From JANPEF01 sp046596055 (GTDB lineage Bacteria; Eisenbacteria; RBG-16-71-46; DASYSL01): a stretch of DNA of 14,256 nt. Where the stretch lies: assembly GCA_046596055.1 (NCBI GenBank), contig JBKJNH010000067.1:1-14256 (forward strand), given 5' to 3'. Every line of letters begins with the position of its first letter. The first letter of the stretch is position 1. Shown here piece after piece: positions 1 through 6,511 of this stretch. The translations under genes and the position numbers were made by a program. The notes under the pieces are model-generated. The model saw only the letters and a list, made by a program, of their open reading frames with translations, ran no database searches and was not told the origin of the DNA.

Positions 1-2
1 CC

Positions 3-392
3 GGAGAGTCGGTGCTGGAGTTCGAGGACCGCGACCTGCCCGCGGGGCGCTATGCCTATCGACTTGGCGTAGTCGAGAATGGATCGGAGTACTTCACGGC
101 GGAGTCGTGGGTCGAGGTCCCTTCCGGGTTCAGTCTCGAGCTGGCGGGGTTTCAGCCCAATCCGGCGGTGGATGCGCTCGTTCTCGGGTTCACGCTTCCG
201 ACCGAGAGCAAGGCAAGCCTCTCCCTGCACGATGTCCGCGGACGCGCCTTGATCACGAAGGACGTCTCCTCCCTCGGACCGGGCCGCCATCGCATCGACC
301 TCGGCGCCTCCCGCGTTCCTCCCGGCGTCTACTGGATCCAGCTCGTGCAGGGCGACCAGGTACGACGCACCCGAGGAGTCGTTCTCCGTTAG
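3..392 (+). CDS. Secreted/surface protein, C-terminal part with FlgD-Ig / type-A sorting-like domain (5' partial)
   Basis: The frame is open from the window edge, so the first GTG (position 12) is probably internal and the gene starts upstream. About 35 residues resembling the end of a fibronectin-like or beta-sandwich repeat (LPAGRYAYRLGVVENGSEYF) precede a ~75-residue C-terminal module. That module has the order QPNPA, then FTLP, then SLSLHDVRGR, then LGPGRHRIDL, then PPGVYWIQL, and a basic end RRTRGVVLR. This is the usual layout of FlgD-Ig or type-A sorting domains at the ends of large exported proteins in FCB-group and similar bacteria. The rest of the protein, and so its activity, lies outside the window. 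It converges on the adenosine deaminase gene with only 9 bp between the stop codons. The domain call is by pattern only, and whether it directs type IX secretion cannot be decided here. Confidence 0.8.
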   Translation, partial: GESVLEFEDRDLPAGRYAYRLGVVENGSEYFTAESWVEVPSGFSLELAGFQPNPAVDALVLGFTLPTESKASLSLHDVRGRALITKDVSSLGPGRHRIDLGASRVPPGVYWIQLVQGDQVRRTRGVVLR

Positions 393-401
393 TCGCTCGC
401 C

Positions 402-1478
402 CTACAGCGTGGATCCCGCCCGGTCGTACGAGTCCGGCAGCGCGTCCATGAAGACCGTGTCGATCTCGAGAACGACCTGGCGCAGCAGGCGTGCCTTCTG
501 GGCGTAGGGCAGGAACGCGCTCTTGAAGCCGGCGATGATGATCTTCTTCACCTGGTACGGCGACAGCCGGAACGCCCGGGCGGCCAGCGCGTACTCGCGG
601 GTCAGGGTCGTGTTCGACACGGTGCGGTTGTCCGTGTTGAGAGTGACCCTGAGGCCGAGGTCGAGGTAGCGGCGGAACGGGTGATCCTGGAGCGACTTCA
701 CCGTGCGCGTCTGCACGTTCGAGGTGAGGCACACCTCGAGCGGGATCCGGTGGTCGTTGACGTAGCCCAGCAGCTCCGGGTCCTCGTGCAGGCGCGTGCC
801 GTGGCCGATCCGGTGGGCGCCGCAGTCGTGCAGCGCCTGCGCGATCGACGGCGGGCCGAAGCCCTCGCCCGCGTGCACCGTCGAGGCCAGGTTGTGCTCG
901 GCGACGAAGCGGAAGGCGCGGCGATGGTCGCGCGCCGGATGGTCCTTCTCCTCGCCCGCCAGATCGAACGCGACGACGCCCCGATCGCGGTAGGCGACGG
1001 CGAGCCTGGCCAGCTCGAACGACTTGCGCGGGCTGATGTTGCGCATGCCGCAGATGATGACGCCGGTCGACAATCGGAAGTCGCGCTCGGCACGCTTGAG
1101 ACCGGCGAGCACCGGCTCGAGGATCTGGGGCAGCTTGAGCCCCTTCTGCTGGTGCAGGATCGGCGAGTAGCGCACCTCCATGTGGCGCACATTCTCGGCG
1201 AAGCAGTCCTCGGCCAGCTCGTAGGCGACGCGCTCCAGCGCCTCGGGCACCTGCAGGACGGCCAGCGTGAGATCGAACGTCTTGAGATAGTCCCCGAGAT
1301 TCTTCACCCGTGGGCCCGCGACGAGCTTCTTCGCCAGGTCCGCAGGCGACTTCGCCGGCAGCTTCACCTTCTGTTCCTGCGCCAACTCCCAGACGGTCCG
1401 CGGGCGCAACGATCCGTCGAGATGGAGGTGGAGGTCGGTCTTGGGCAGGCGGGCGAACACGGCGGCGGGGATGCTCAT
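402..1478 (-). CDS. add: Adenosine deaminase (or adenosine deaminase-like aminohydrolase)
   Basis: 358-residue metal-dependent hydrolase, normal length for bacterial adenosine deaminase, which converts adenosine or deoxyadenosine to inosine or deoxyinosine in the cytoplasm. Visible metal and catalytic landmarks are DLHLH (His17, His19), HAGE (His202, Glu205), HRIGHG (His226) and NTDN (Asp283). The second Asp of the textbook NTDD motif is Asn, a variant I recall from other bacterial family members. The ATG at 1478 is chosen because the conserved KTDLHLHLDGS begins at residue 13, an AAGGA sits just upstream, and the frame farther upstream is only a shadow of rpiB. The ATG overlaps the rpiB stop as ATGA, so the two are probably translationally coupled. 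Downstream use of inosine fits the nucleoside importer and kinases in the window. Adenine deaminase or another purine aminohydrolase activity is the main alternative. Confidence 0.93.
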   Translation of the reverse strand: MSIPAAVFARLPKTDLHLHLDGSLRPRTVWELAQEQKVKLPAKSPADLAKKLVAGPRVKNLGDYLKTFDLTLAVLQVPEALERVAYELAEDCFAENVRHMEVRYSPILHQQKGLKLPQILEPVLAGLKRAERDFRLSTGVIICGMRNISPRKSFELARLAVAYRDRGVVAFDLAGEEKDHPARDHRRAFRFVAEHNLASTVHAGEGFGPPSIAQALHDCGAHRIGHGTRLHEDPELLGYVNDHRIPLEVCLTSNVQTRTVKSLQDHPFRRYLDLGLRVTLNTDNRTVSNTTLTREYALAARAFRLSPYQVKKIIIAGFKSAFLPYAQKARLLRQVVLEIDTVFMDALPDSYDRAGSTL

Positions 1479-2218
1479 GCGTTCCTTTCGGGAGCGGGGG
1501 CGCGGAGTCGTTCGAGCTCCATGATCTTCTCGACGCGGCGGGCGTGACGGCCGCCGGCGAACTTCGTCTTCAGCCACACCTCGACGAGCCGCCGCGCCTG
1601 GCCCGTGTTGACCACGCCCGAACCCAGGGCGAGGACGTTCGCGTCGTTGTGCTCGCGGCTGTTGAGCACGGTCTTCTCGTCGTGGCACAGCGCGCAGCGC
1701 ACCCCGGGCACGCGGTTCGCGGCCATCGTCGAGCCGATGCCGGCGCCGTCGATGACGATGCCGCGCGCAGCGCGACCGCTCGCCACCGCCTCGCCCACGG
1801 CCTTCGCGATGTCCGGGTAGTCGACCGGCTCGGTCGAGTGCGTGCCGCAGTCGATCACCGCCCAGCGCAGCTCCTCGCGCACGTACTTCGCGAGCATCTG
1901 CTTGAGGGCGAACCCGCCGTGGTCACCGCCCACGGCGACCGTCCGCGCGGGATCGGGAGCGGTCTTCGGCTTCATTCCTGCGGCCGGACGCGGTGCACCC
2001 GCAGCCGGGGGCGGGGCGACCGGGACCGGCCGGGTATCGCCGGCGACGGGGCCCGTCCAGTCGACGATGCGAGCGGGGCGGGGCGTTGCGATGGAAGCGC
2101 GCGCCGGCCTCGCACTTGCGGCCGTCGCGCCATCCCCGCCCGGGCCGGCCGGGCCGAGCACGCGATCGACGACCGCCGCGACCAGGCGGCGGACTTCGGC
2201 GGGATCGGGTGCAGGCAC
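1475..2218 (-). CDS. rpiB: RpiB/LacA/LacB-family sugar-phosphate isomerase with putative microcompartment encapsulation peptide
   Basis: 247 residues against about 150 for ordinary RpiB. The catalytic domain covers about residues 92-230, with GGDHGGF (97-103), DYPD (133-136), IDGAGIGSTMAANRVPG (156-172) and SREHNDANVLALGSG (187-201). RpiB interconverts ribose-5-phosphate and ribulose-5-phosphate. The extra N-terminus is a short amphipathic helix (residues 6-21, PAEVRRLVAAVVDRVL, with hydrophobics at 9, 12, 13, 16, 17, 20 and 21), then about 70 residues rich in Pro, Ala and Gly. This is the build of encapsulation peptides on microcompartment cargo. The GTG start is chosen for the GGAGG four bases upstream; a start at Met82 has no properly spaced ribosome site. 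The residue at the usual catalytic Cys (CGTGIG) is Asp157, and the Glu used by mycobacterial RpiB is Ser163. It is first in an operon with add. The family is certain; substrate and packaging are inferred. Confidence 0.9.
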   Translation of the reverse strand: MPAPDPAEVRRLVAAVVDRVLGPAGPGGDGATAASARPARASIATPRPARIVDWTGPVAGDTRPVPVAPPPAAGAPRPAAGMKPKTAPDPARTVAVGGDHGGFALKQMLAKYVREELRWAVIDCGTHSTEPVDYPDIAKAVGEAVASGRAARGIVIDGAGIGSTMAANRVPGVRCALCHDEKTVLNSREHNDANVLALGSGVVNTGQARRLVEVWLKTKFAGGRHARRVEKIMELERLRAPAPERNA

Positions 2219-2222
2219 GGTG

Positions 2223-2227
2223 CCTCC
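2223..2227 (-). promoter_or_regulatory. Ribosome binding site deciding the rpiB GTG start
   Basis: GGAGG on the minus strand, four bases before the GTG at 2218. Because the frame stays open for more than 1.3 kb upstream, this site and the amphipathic helix that follows are the reasons for choosing this start. Choosing it also brings the long N-terminal extension into the protein. Confidence 0.65.
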
Positions 2228-2271
2228 GGGATTCGACGGGCGGACGGAGCGGGGCGGAACGATTGTCGGGC

Positions 2272-2300
2272 AGTCTAAGTCGTGTCGCCGCAGGCCGCAA
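2272..2300 (-). promoter_or_regulatory. Candidate sigma70-type promoter for rpiB-add
   Basis: On the minus strand TTGCGG (2300-2295), a 17-base spacer, then TAGACT (2277-2272). The -10 matches TATAAT at four positions including T1, A2 and T6. The -35 matches only TTG. The predicted start is near 2265, giving a leader of about 45 bases before the GTG. The -10 closely resembles the TAGAGT ahead of thymidine kinase, which supports both. Confidence 0.45.
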
Positions 2301-2334
2301 GGGCGGCGCGGGGCGGTTCGCGGGGCGGTTCGGG

Positions 2335-2364
2335 TTGCCCTCTCCCGACGGATCGGGCTAGCCT
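2335..2364 (+). promoter_or_regulatory. Candidate promoter for the osmolyte operon
   Basis: TTGCCC (2335-2340) and TAGCCT (2359-2364) are separated by 18 bases, in the 234-bp divergent region between rpiB and the glucosyl-3-phosphoglycerate synthase-like gene. The leader to the TTG start would be about 80 bases. The match is modest (4/6 and 3/6). It is reported because its -10 has the same TAG--T shape as the other candidate promoters here. No operator repeat was recognised in the region. Confidence 0.3.
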
Positions 2365-2442
2365 CGGACGAGCCTGCCCGCCCGCTCCCGGCCCGCGCGC
2401 GCGCGAAGTCCTCCCTGCTTCCGTCCGCCCACCCAACCCCAC

Positions 2443-2447
2443 GGAGG
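2443..2447 (+). promoter_or_regulatory. Ribosome binding site deciding a TTG start
   Basis: GGAGG five bases before the TTG at 2453. It selects this start over upstream in-frame starts, whose translation is low-complexity Arg/Gly/Pro sequence unlike protein. Confidence 0.7.
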
Positions 2448-2452
2448 CCGCA

Positions 2453-3724
2453 TTGTCCGACTTTCACCAGTACGGATCGGTCGCCACGCTCCATCGCCTG
2501 CGGCCCATCGACGCCCGGATCCTCGAACAGCAGCTCTACGACGAGAGGGCGTCGCGGCCCATCGCGCTCGTTCTGCCGTGCCTCATCTCCGAGTTGGAGC
2601 GGCCTGCCCTCGCCGACATCGTGGCCGTTCTCAAGGATGCCGAGTACATCAGCCGCGTCGTCGTCTCCCTGGGCCGCGCGACGCGCAGCCAGTTCCTCTA
2701 CGCCTGCGACTTCTTCCGCGAGCTCAAGATGCCGACCACGATCCTGTGGATCGAGAGCCCGAAGGTGCAGGCGCTCCTGCAGGAGCTGGAGGCGAACGGC
2801 CTGCACGTCGGCGGGCCCGGCAAGGGGCGCGCGAGCTGGCTCGCATTCGGCTACGTCCTGTCGTTGCAGAGCTTCGAGGTCATCGCGCTCCACGACTGCG
2901 ACATCCTCACCTACGACCGCGACCTGCTTGTCCGCCTGTGCTACCCGGTCGGCAACCCGGCGCTCGGCTATGAGTTCGCGAAGGGCTACTACTCGCGCGT
3001 CTCGGACAAGCTGAACGGGCGCGTCACGCGGCTGTTCTTCACGCCGTTGCTGCGCAGCATCGCGCGGGTCACCGGTCCGCATCCCCTCCTCACGTTCCTC
3101 GACTCGTTCCGCTACCCGCTCGCCGGGGAGTTCGCGATGGCCACCGACCTCGCGCGCGTCAACCGGATCCCCGGCGACTGGGGCCTCGAGGTCGGCGTGC
3201 TCTCCGAGGTCTACCGCAACCTCGCCGAGCGCCGCGTGTGCCAGGTCGACATCTCCGATCGCTACGACCACAAGCACCAGGTGCTCGATCCGCACGACGC
3301 GAACGCCGGGCTGTTCAAGATGGCGGTCGACATCGCGAAGAACCTGTTCCGCAATCTCGCCGTCGAGGGAGTCGTGCTGTCGACGGCGCAGCTCCACACG
3401 CTGACAATCACGTACGTGCGCGCCGCCGAAGAGGCCATCGCGCGCTATCACGCCGACGCCGCGATCAACCACCTGCCGTTCGACCGCCACGAGGAGAGCC
3501 GCGCAGTCGACGCCTTCTCGCGCGCGTTGGGATCGGCCGCCCAGCAGTTTCTCGAGGACCCGCACGGCATGCCGCTCATTCCCAACTGGAACCGGGTCGA
3601 CTCGGCGCTGCCGGATTTCCTCGACCGCTGGCGCGACGCGATCGAGAGCGAACAGGCGGCGGCCGAAGCGGCGCTTGCCAGCGGGGAACGCGGCTCGCTG
3701 GATGCGACGGTGATCGCGCCGTGA
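2453..3724 (+). CDS. gpgS: Glucosyl-3-phosphoglycerate synthase-like glycosyltransferase (GT-A, GT81-like)
   Basis: 423 residues from a TTG start. GpgS transfers glucose from an NDP-glucose donor to D-3-phosphoglycerate, the first step of glucosylglycerate synthesis. Landmarks in order are ALVLPCLISE (38-47, nucleotide-binding strand), GPGKG (121-125), the metal-binding HDCD (147-150), KGYY then NGRVTRL (188-194), PLAGEFA (222-228), DWGLEVG (242-248) and DRYDHKHQ (269-276). The GPGKG, DxD, NGRVT, PL(G/A)GE and (Y/W)G(L/V)E(I/V)G series is what I know from GpgS proteins of mycobacteria and archaea. About 120 further mostly helical residues follow the GT-A core, making it longer than mycobacterial GpgS. 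It heads a tight operon with a second glycosyltransferase and a phosphatase of the matching family, which strengthens the call. NDP-sugar and acceptor choice cannot be read from sequence. Confidence 0.82.
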   Translation: MSDFHQYGSVATLHRLRPIDARILEQQLYDERASRPIALVLPCLISELERPALADIVAVLKDAEYISRVVVSLGRATRSQFLYACDFFRELKMPTTILWIESPKVQALLQELEANGLHVGGPGKGRASWLAFGYVLSLQSFEVIALHDCDILTYDRDLLVRLCYPVGNPALGYEFAKGYYSRVSDKLNGRVTRLFFTPLLRSIARVTGPHPLLTFLDSFRYPLAGEFAMATDLARVNRIPGDWGLEVGVLSEVYRNLAERRVCQVDISDRYDHKHQVLDPHDANAGLFKMAVDIAKNLFRNLAVEGVVLSTAQLHTLTITYVRAAEEAIARYHADAAINHLPFDRHEESRAVDAFSRALGSAAQQFLEDPHGMPLIPNWNRVDSALPDFLDRWRDAIESEQAAAEAALASGERGSLDATVIAP

Positions 3725-4977
3725 GCGCCTGGCCCGCGCCGCCGCTGGAGGCGGAGACCGAACGGCGCCTGCTCGAGATCGGCGGAGTCGACCTGGTGGT
3801 CGGCATCCCGTCGTTCCGCAACGCCGCCACGATCGGCCACGTCGCGGCGGCCGCGCACGCCGGCCTCGCGCGCCACTTCCCCGGACGACGTGCGGTGCTG
3901 ATCAACGCGGACGGCAACTCCGAGGACGGCACCCGCGACGCGTTCTCCGCGGCACCGGCTCCGGCGGATGGAGCGAACGTCATGCGCGTGGCGACCCGCT
4001 ATGCCGGACCGTCCGGCAAGGGCTCGGCGTTCCGCACCATCTTTCACGTCGCGGCCCGACTCGGCGCGACCGGCTGCGCCGTCGTCGATGCCGATCTCCG
4101 CAGCATCACCCCCGCCTGGTTCGAGCGCCTGCTCGAGCCGGTCGTCACCGACGGCGTCGACTTTGTCGCGCCGCTGTACGCGCGCCACAAATTCGACGGG
4201 ACGATCACGAACTCGATCGTCTACCCGCTCACGCGTGCGCTGTACGGGGCGCAGGTGCGCCAGCCGATCGGCGGCGACTTCGGGTTCTCGACACGATTGG
4301 CCCGCCACTGGCTGGCGCAGGACGTGTGGACGACCGACGTCGCGCGCTTCGGCATCGACGTGTGGATGACGACGACCGCGATCGCCGGCGGCTTCAAGAC
4401 GGCGCAGGCGTTCCTCGGTGCGAAGATCCACGACCCGAAGGATCCGGGCCAGCACCTGGCCGGCATGCTCGTGCAGGTCGTGGGGACCGCGTTTCGCATG
4501 ATGGAGACGTACGCCCCGCTGTGGCGCGAGATGCCGCTGCCACGCTCGCTGCGCGTCTACGGCCACGTCCAGCCCGTGGCACTCGATCCCGTGACGGTGC
4601 ACCTCGATGGCATGACCGCGCGCTTCCGCCTGGGCGTGGCCGATCTCGCGGGGATCCACGATGCGGCGCTCGCGCCCGAGACCGCCCGCGCGGTCCGCGC
4701 GCTGGCGGCCGGCGCGGCGCATGCCCCACCCGTGTTTTCCGACGACGCGTGGTGCCGCGTCGTCTACGACTTCGCCGTCGCCCACCACCGGCGCCGCATG
4801 CCGGCTGACCTGCTGCTCTCCGCGCTCGTCCCGCTCTACCTGGGTCGGGTCGCGTCGTTCGTCGCACGCCATGCCGAGTCCGGTTCGTCCGAGGTCGAGG
4901 ATGCGATCGAGACGCTGTGCGCCACGTTCCTCGCCGAACGTGGCTACCTCACCGCCCGTTGGGAGGAGACGTCATGA
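3721..4977 (+). CDS. Second GT-A glycosyltransferase, possibly glucosylglycerate/mannosylglycerate synthase-like or a mannosyl-glucosylglycerate-forming enzyme
   Basis: 418 residues. The GTG start overlaps the preceding stop as GTGA, implying coupling. GT-A features are VVGIPSFRN (26-34), NADGNSEDGT (62-71), GPSGKG (96-101), the metal-binding DAD (123-125), PIGGDFGFS (182-190), FGIDVWMT (210-217) and GAKIHDPKDPG (233-243). The series GKG, DAD, P(I/L)GG(D/E), GID and a histidine after about 25 residues parallels my memory of Rhodothermus mannosylglycerate synthase (GT78), but overall likeness is modest. The C-terminal ~170 residues are helical and unrecognised. Since the operon already has a GpgS and a phosphatase, this protein could be a direct one-step glucosylglycerate or mannosylglycerate synthase (a parallel route), or could add a second sugar to glucosyl(phospho)glycerate as in Petrotoga mannosylglucosylglycerate synthesis. 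The glycosyltransferase class is confident; the product is not. Confidence 0.8.
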   Translation: MSAWPAPPLEAETERRLLEIGGVDLVVGIPSFRNAATIGHVAAAAHAGLARHFPGRRAVLINADGNSEDGTRDAFSAAPAPADGANVMRVATRYAGPSGKGSAFRTIFHVAARLGATGCAVVDADLRSITPAWFERLLEPVVTDGVDFVAPLYARHKFDGTITNSIVYPLTRALYGAQVRQPIGGDFGFSTRLARHWLAQDVWTTDVARFGIDVWMTTTAIAGGFKTAQAFLGAKIHDPKDPGQHLAGMLVQVVGTAFRMMETYAPLWREMPLPRSLRVYGHVQPVALDPVTVHLDGMTARFRLGVADLAGIHDAALAPETARAVRALAAGAAHAPPVFSDDAWCRVVYDFAVAHHRRRMPADLLLSALVPLYLGRVASFVARHAESGSSEVEDAIETLCATFLAERGYLTARWEETS

Positions 4978-5693
4978 ACCCGCAGGGATTCTTCGATCCG
5001 CTGCTGCGCTCGCTCGAGGTGATCGCCTCGTACCTGCCGCGCCTGTTCGCCTTCGCGGCGATCCTCGGGCTGGGCTTCGTGCTGGCTCGGCTGTTGCGCG
5101 CCGCCGTGGCGCCGCTGTTCCGCGCGCTCAAGCTCGACGCCGCCTGGGAGCGGCTCGGCCTCGCCGGATCGTTCGGCGGCCTGCGCTTCCACCGCCGCCC
5201 CAGCGACCTGATGGCCGACGCCGTATGGGCGTTCGTCACGCTCTCGTTGTTCGTCGTGGGGCTCGACGCCCTCGATCCGTCCTCGGGCGGACGCCTGCTC
5301 GCCGAGCTGTATGCCTACCTCCCGCGCATCCTCGTTGCGGCGGCGGTGCTCGCCGTCGGCTGGGCCGTCTCGGTCTTCGCGGCCCAGGCGGTGCTCGTCT
5401 CGGCGGTCAACGCGGGGTCACGCCTCGGGCGGCCGGCGAGCCTCGTCGTGCAATGCCTCGTGGTCGCGATCGCGCTGGCGATGGCGCTCGAGCAACTCGC
5501 CATCGCGCAGGGCATCGTCATCGCCGCGTTCGCCGTCGCGTTCGGCGGACTGGTGCTCGCCTTCGCGCTCGCATTCGGACTCGGCGGCGCGGAACTGGCG
5601 CGACGCACGCTCGAGTCGCACCTTCCCGGTCCGGACACGACCGCCGCGCCCCCGTCGCAGACCGAGGCGCGCAGCGACTGGCCGCATGTCTGA
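4974..5693 (+). CDS. Small membrane protein with TM_helix (MscS-associated) repeats
   Basis: 239 residues. The ATG overlaps the preceding stop (ATGA) and has GGGAGGAG just upstream. Five hydrophobic segments are visible, at about 21-42, 80-100, 116-140, 157-173 and 178-204. The motif YLPR followed by a helix occurs twice (residues 20-23 and 115-118), the hallmark of the conserved TM_helix repeat found in small mechanosensitive-channel-related proteins. The last helix is rich in Gly and Ala (AFGGLVLAFALAFGLGG), like a pore-lining helix, and is followed by a short polar tail. The cytoplasmic beta domain of full-length MscS is absent. Its place between two glycosyltransferases and a phosphatase of solute synthesis suggests a role in osmotic response, perhaps solute or ion release on hypo-osmotic shock, but channel activity is inferred only from family and context. 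Confidence 0.8.
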   Translation: MNPQGFFDPLLRSLEVIASYLPRLFAFAAILGLGFVLARLLRAAVAPLFRALKLDAAWERLGLAGSFGGLRFHRRPSDLMADAVWAFVTLSLFVVGLDALDPSSGGRLLAELYAYLPRILVAAAVLAVGWAVSVFAAQAVLVSAVNAGSRLGRPASLVVQCLVVAIALAMALEQLAIAQGIVIAAFAVAFGGLVLAFALAFGLGGAELARRTLESHLPGPDTTAAPPSQTEARSDWPHV

Positions 5694-6492
5694 GACGGCG
5701 CCGCCGGCGATCGTCTTCAGCGATCTCGACGGTACGTTGCTCGACGCCACCACCTACGATCCCGGCCCCGCCCGTGCCACGCTGCGGGCGCTCGCGGCGC
5801 GCGGCATTCCAGTCGTGCCGGTGACATCGAAGACGTGGGAGGAGACGCGCGGTTGGATGAAGCGGCTCGCCCTGACCGGTCCCGCCGTGGTCGAGAATGG
5901 AGGGGTCGTCGTGCTCCCGACCGGGCCGCGTCGGCGCCCCACATTCGAGGTGCTCGGCGCCGATTACGCGACGCTGCGCCGCGCCCTCGCCGGGATCGCG
6001 GCGGCAGAAGGGCTGGACCTGGTCGGCTTCGGCGACTGGCAGGCGGCGGAGATCGCACGCCGCACCGGACTCGCTCCGGACGAGGCCGCGCGAGCGCGCA
6101 TGCGAATGGCGGACGAGCCGTTCGTCGCCGAGCCCGAGCTGGACGCCCACGGCGAGCGCCGTCTCGCCGCCGCCGCGGCGACCCGCGGCCTGCTCGTCGA
6201 GCGCGGCGGTCGATTCCTCCACCTGCACGGACGGGCCGACAAGGGAACCGGTGTGCGCCGCGTCGCGGCGTGGTATGGCTTGCGCGCCGACGGCCCGACG
6301 ACCACCGTGGGCGTCGGCGACGCGGGCAACGATCGTCCCCTGCTCGAGGCGGTCGACGTCGCGATCGCGCTCCCGGGGCTCGACGGCACGGTCGATCGGG
6401 CGCTCGCCGCGGTCCTCGGCGTCCGCGTCGCTGCGGAGTCCGGCCCGCGCGGATTCGCCGCCATGATCACGGCGTGGCTCGGCTCGGGTTGA
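5686..6492 (+). CDS. Mannosyl/glucosyl-3-phosphoglycerate phosphatase-family HAD hydrolase
   Basis: 268 residues, usual size for the MpgP/YedP branch of HAD type IIB phosphatases. Motifs are FSDLDGTLLD (11-20, nucleophile Asp13 and acid Asp15), VTSKTWEE (46-53), ENGG (70-73), the cap motif ADEPF (142-146), HGRADKG with Lys186, and VGVGDAGNDRPLL (208-220). Members remove the phosphate from mannosyl- or glucosyl-3-phosphoglycerate to give the free glycosylglycerate, which matches the GpgS-like enzyme three genes upstream and completes a two-step pathway. The ATG lies 8 bases inside the preceding gene; no good ribosome site is seen, so coupling is likely. The standard name would be mpgP or gpgP depending on the sugar, which sequence does not settle. 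Other sugar phosphatase activity is possible. Confidence 0.88.
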   Translation: MSETAPPAIVFSDLDGTLLDATTYDPGPARATLRALAARGIPVVPVTSKTWEETRGWMKRLALTGPAVVENGGVVVLPTGPRRRPTFEVLGADYATLRRALAGIAAAEGLDLVGFGDWQAAEIARRTGLAPDEAARARMRMADEPFVAEPELDAHGERRLAAAAATRGLLVERGGRFLHLHGRADKGTGVRRVAAWYGLRADGPTTTVGVGDAGNDRPLLEAVDVAIALPGLDGTVDRALAAVLGVRVAAESGPRGFAAMITAWLGSG

Positions 6493-6511
6493 ACCCGTTC
6501 GAGGAGATCGC

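Noticed and set aside
381..420. Bidirectional terminator between the first gene and adenosine deaminase
   Set aside because: Only 9 bp lie between the convergent stops and no inverted repeat was found there.
841..860. Loss of function in adenosine deaminase because NTDD reads NTDN
   Set aside because: The metal-binding Asp is kept and the variant is, to my knowledge, common in bacterial family members. All other catalytic residues are intact.
681..1547. Long plus-strand frame opposite adenosine deaminase
   Set aside because: The translation is Arg/Ala/Val-rich with no recognisable motif and lies entirely antisense to a gene with intact catalytic motifs.
2219..3565. In-frame upstream extension of the rpiB reading frame on the minus strand to 696 codons
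   Set aside because: It runs antisense across gpgS, is Arg/Glu/Val-rich low-complexity text, and a good GGAGG-GTG start exists at 2218. Lack of stops is a GC-content effect.
3448..4872. Long minus-strand frame opposite the glycosyltransferase genes
   Set aside because: Antisense shadow of the coding strand. Composition is Arg/Asp/Val/His-rich with no domain pattern or ribosome site.
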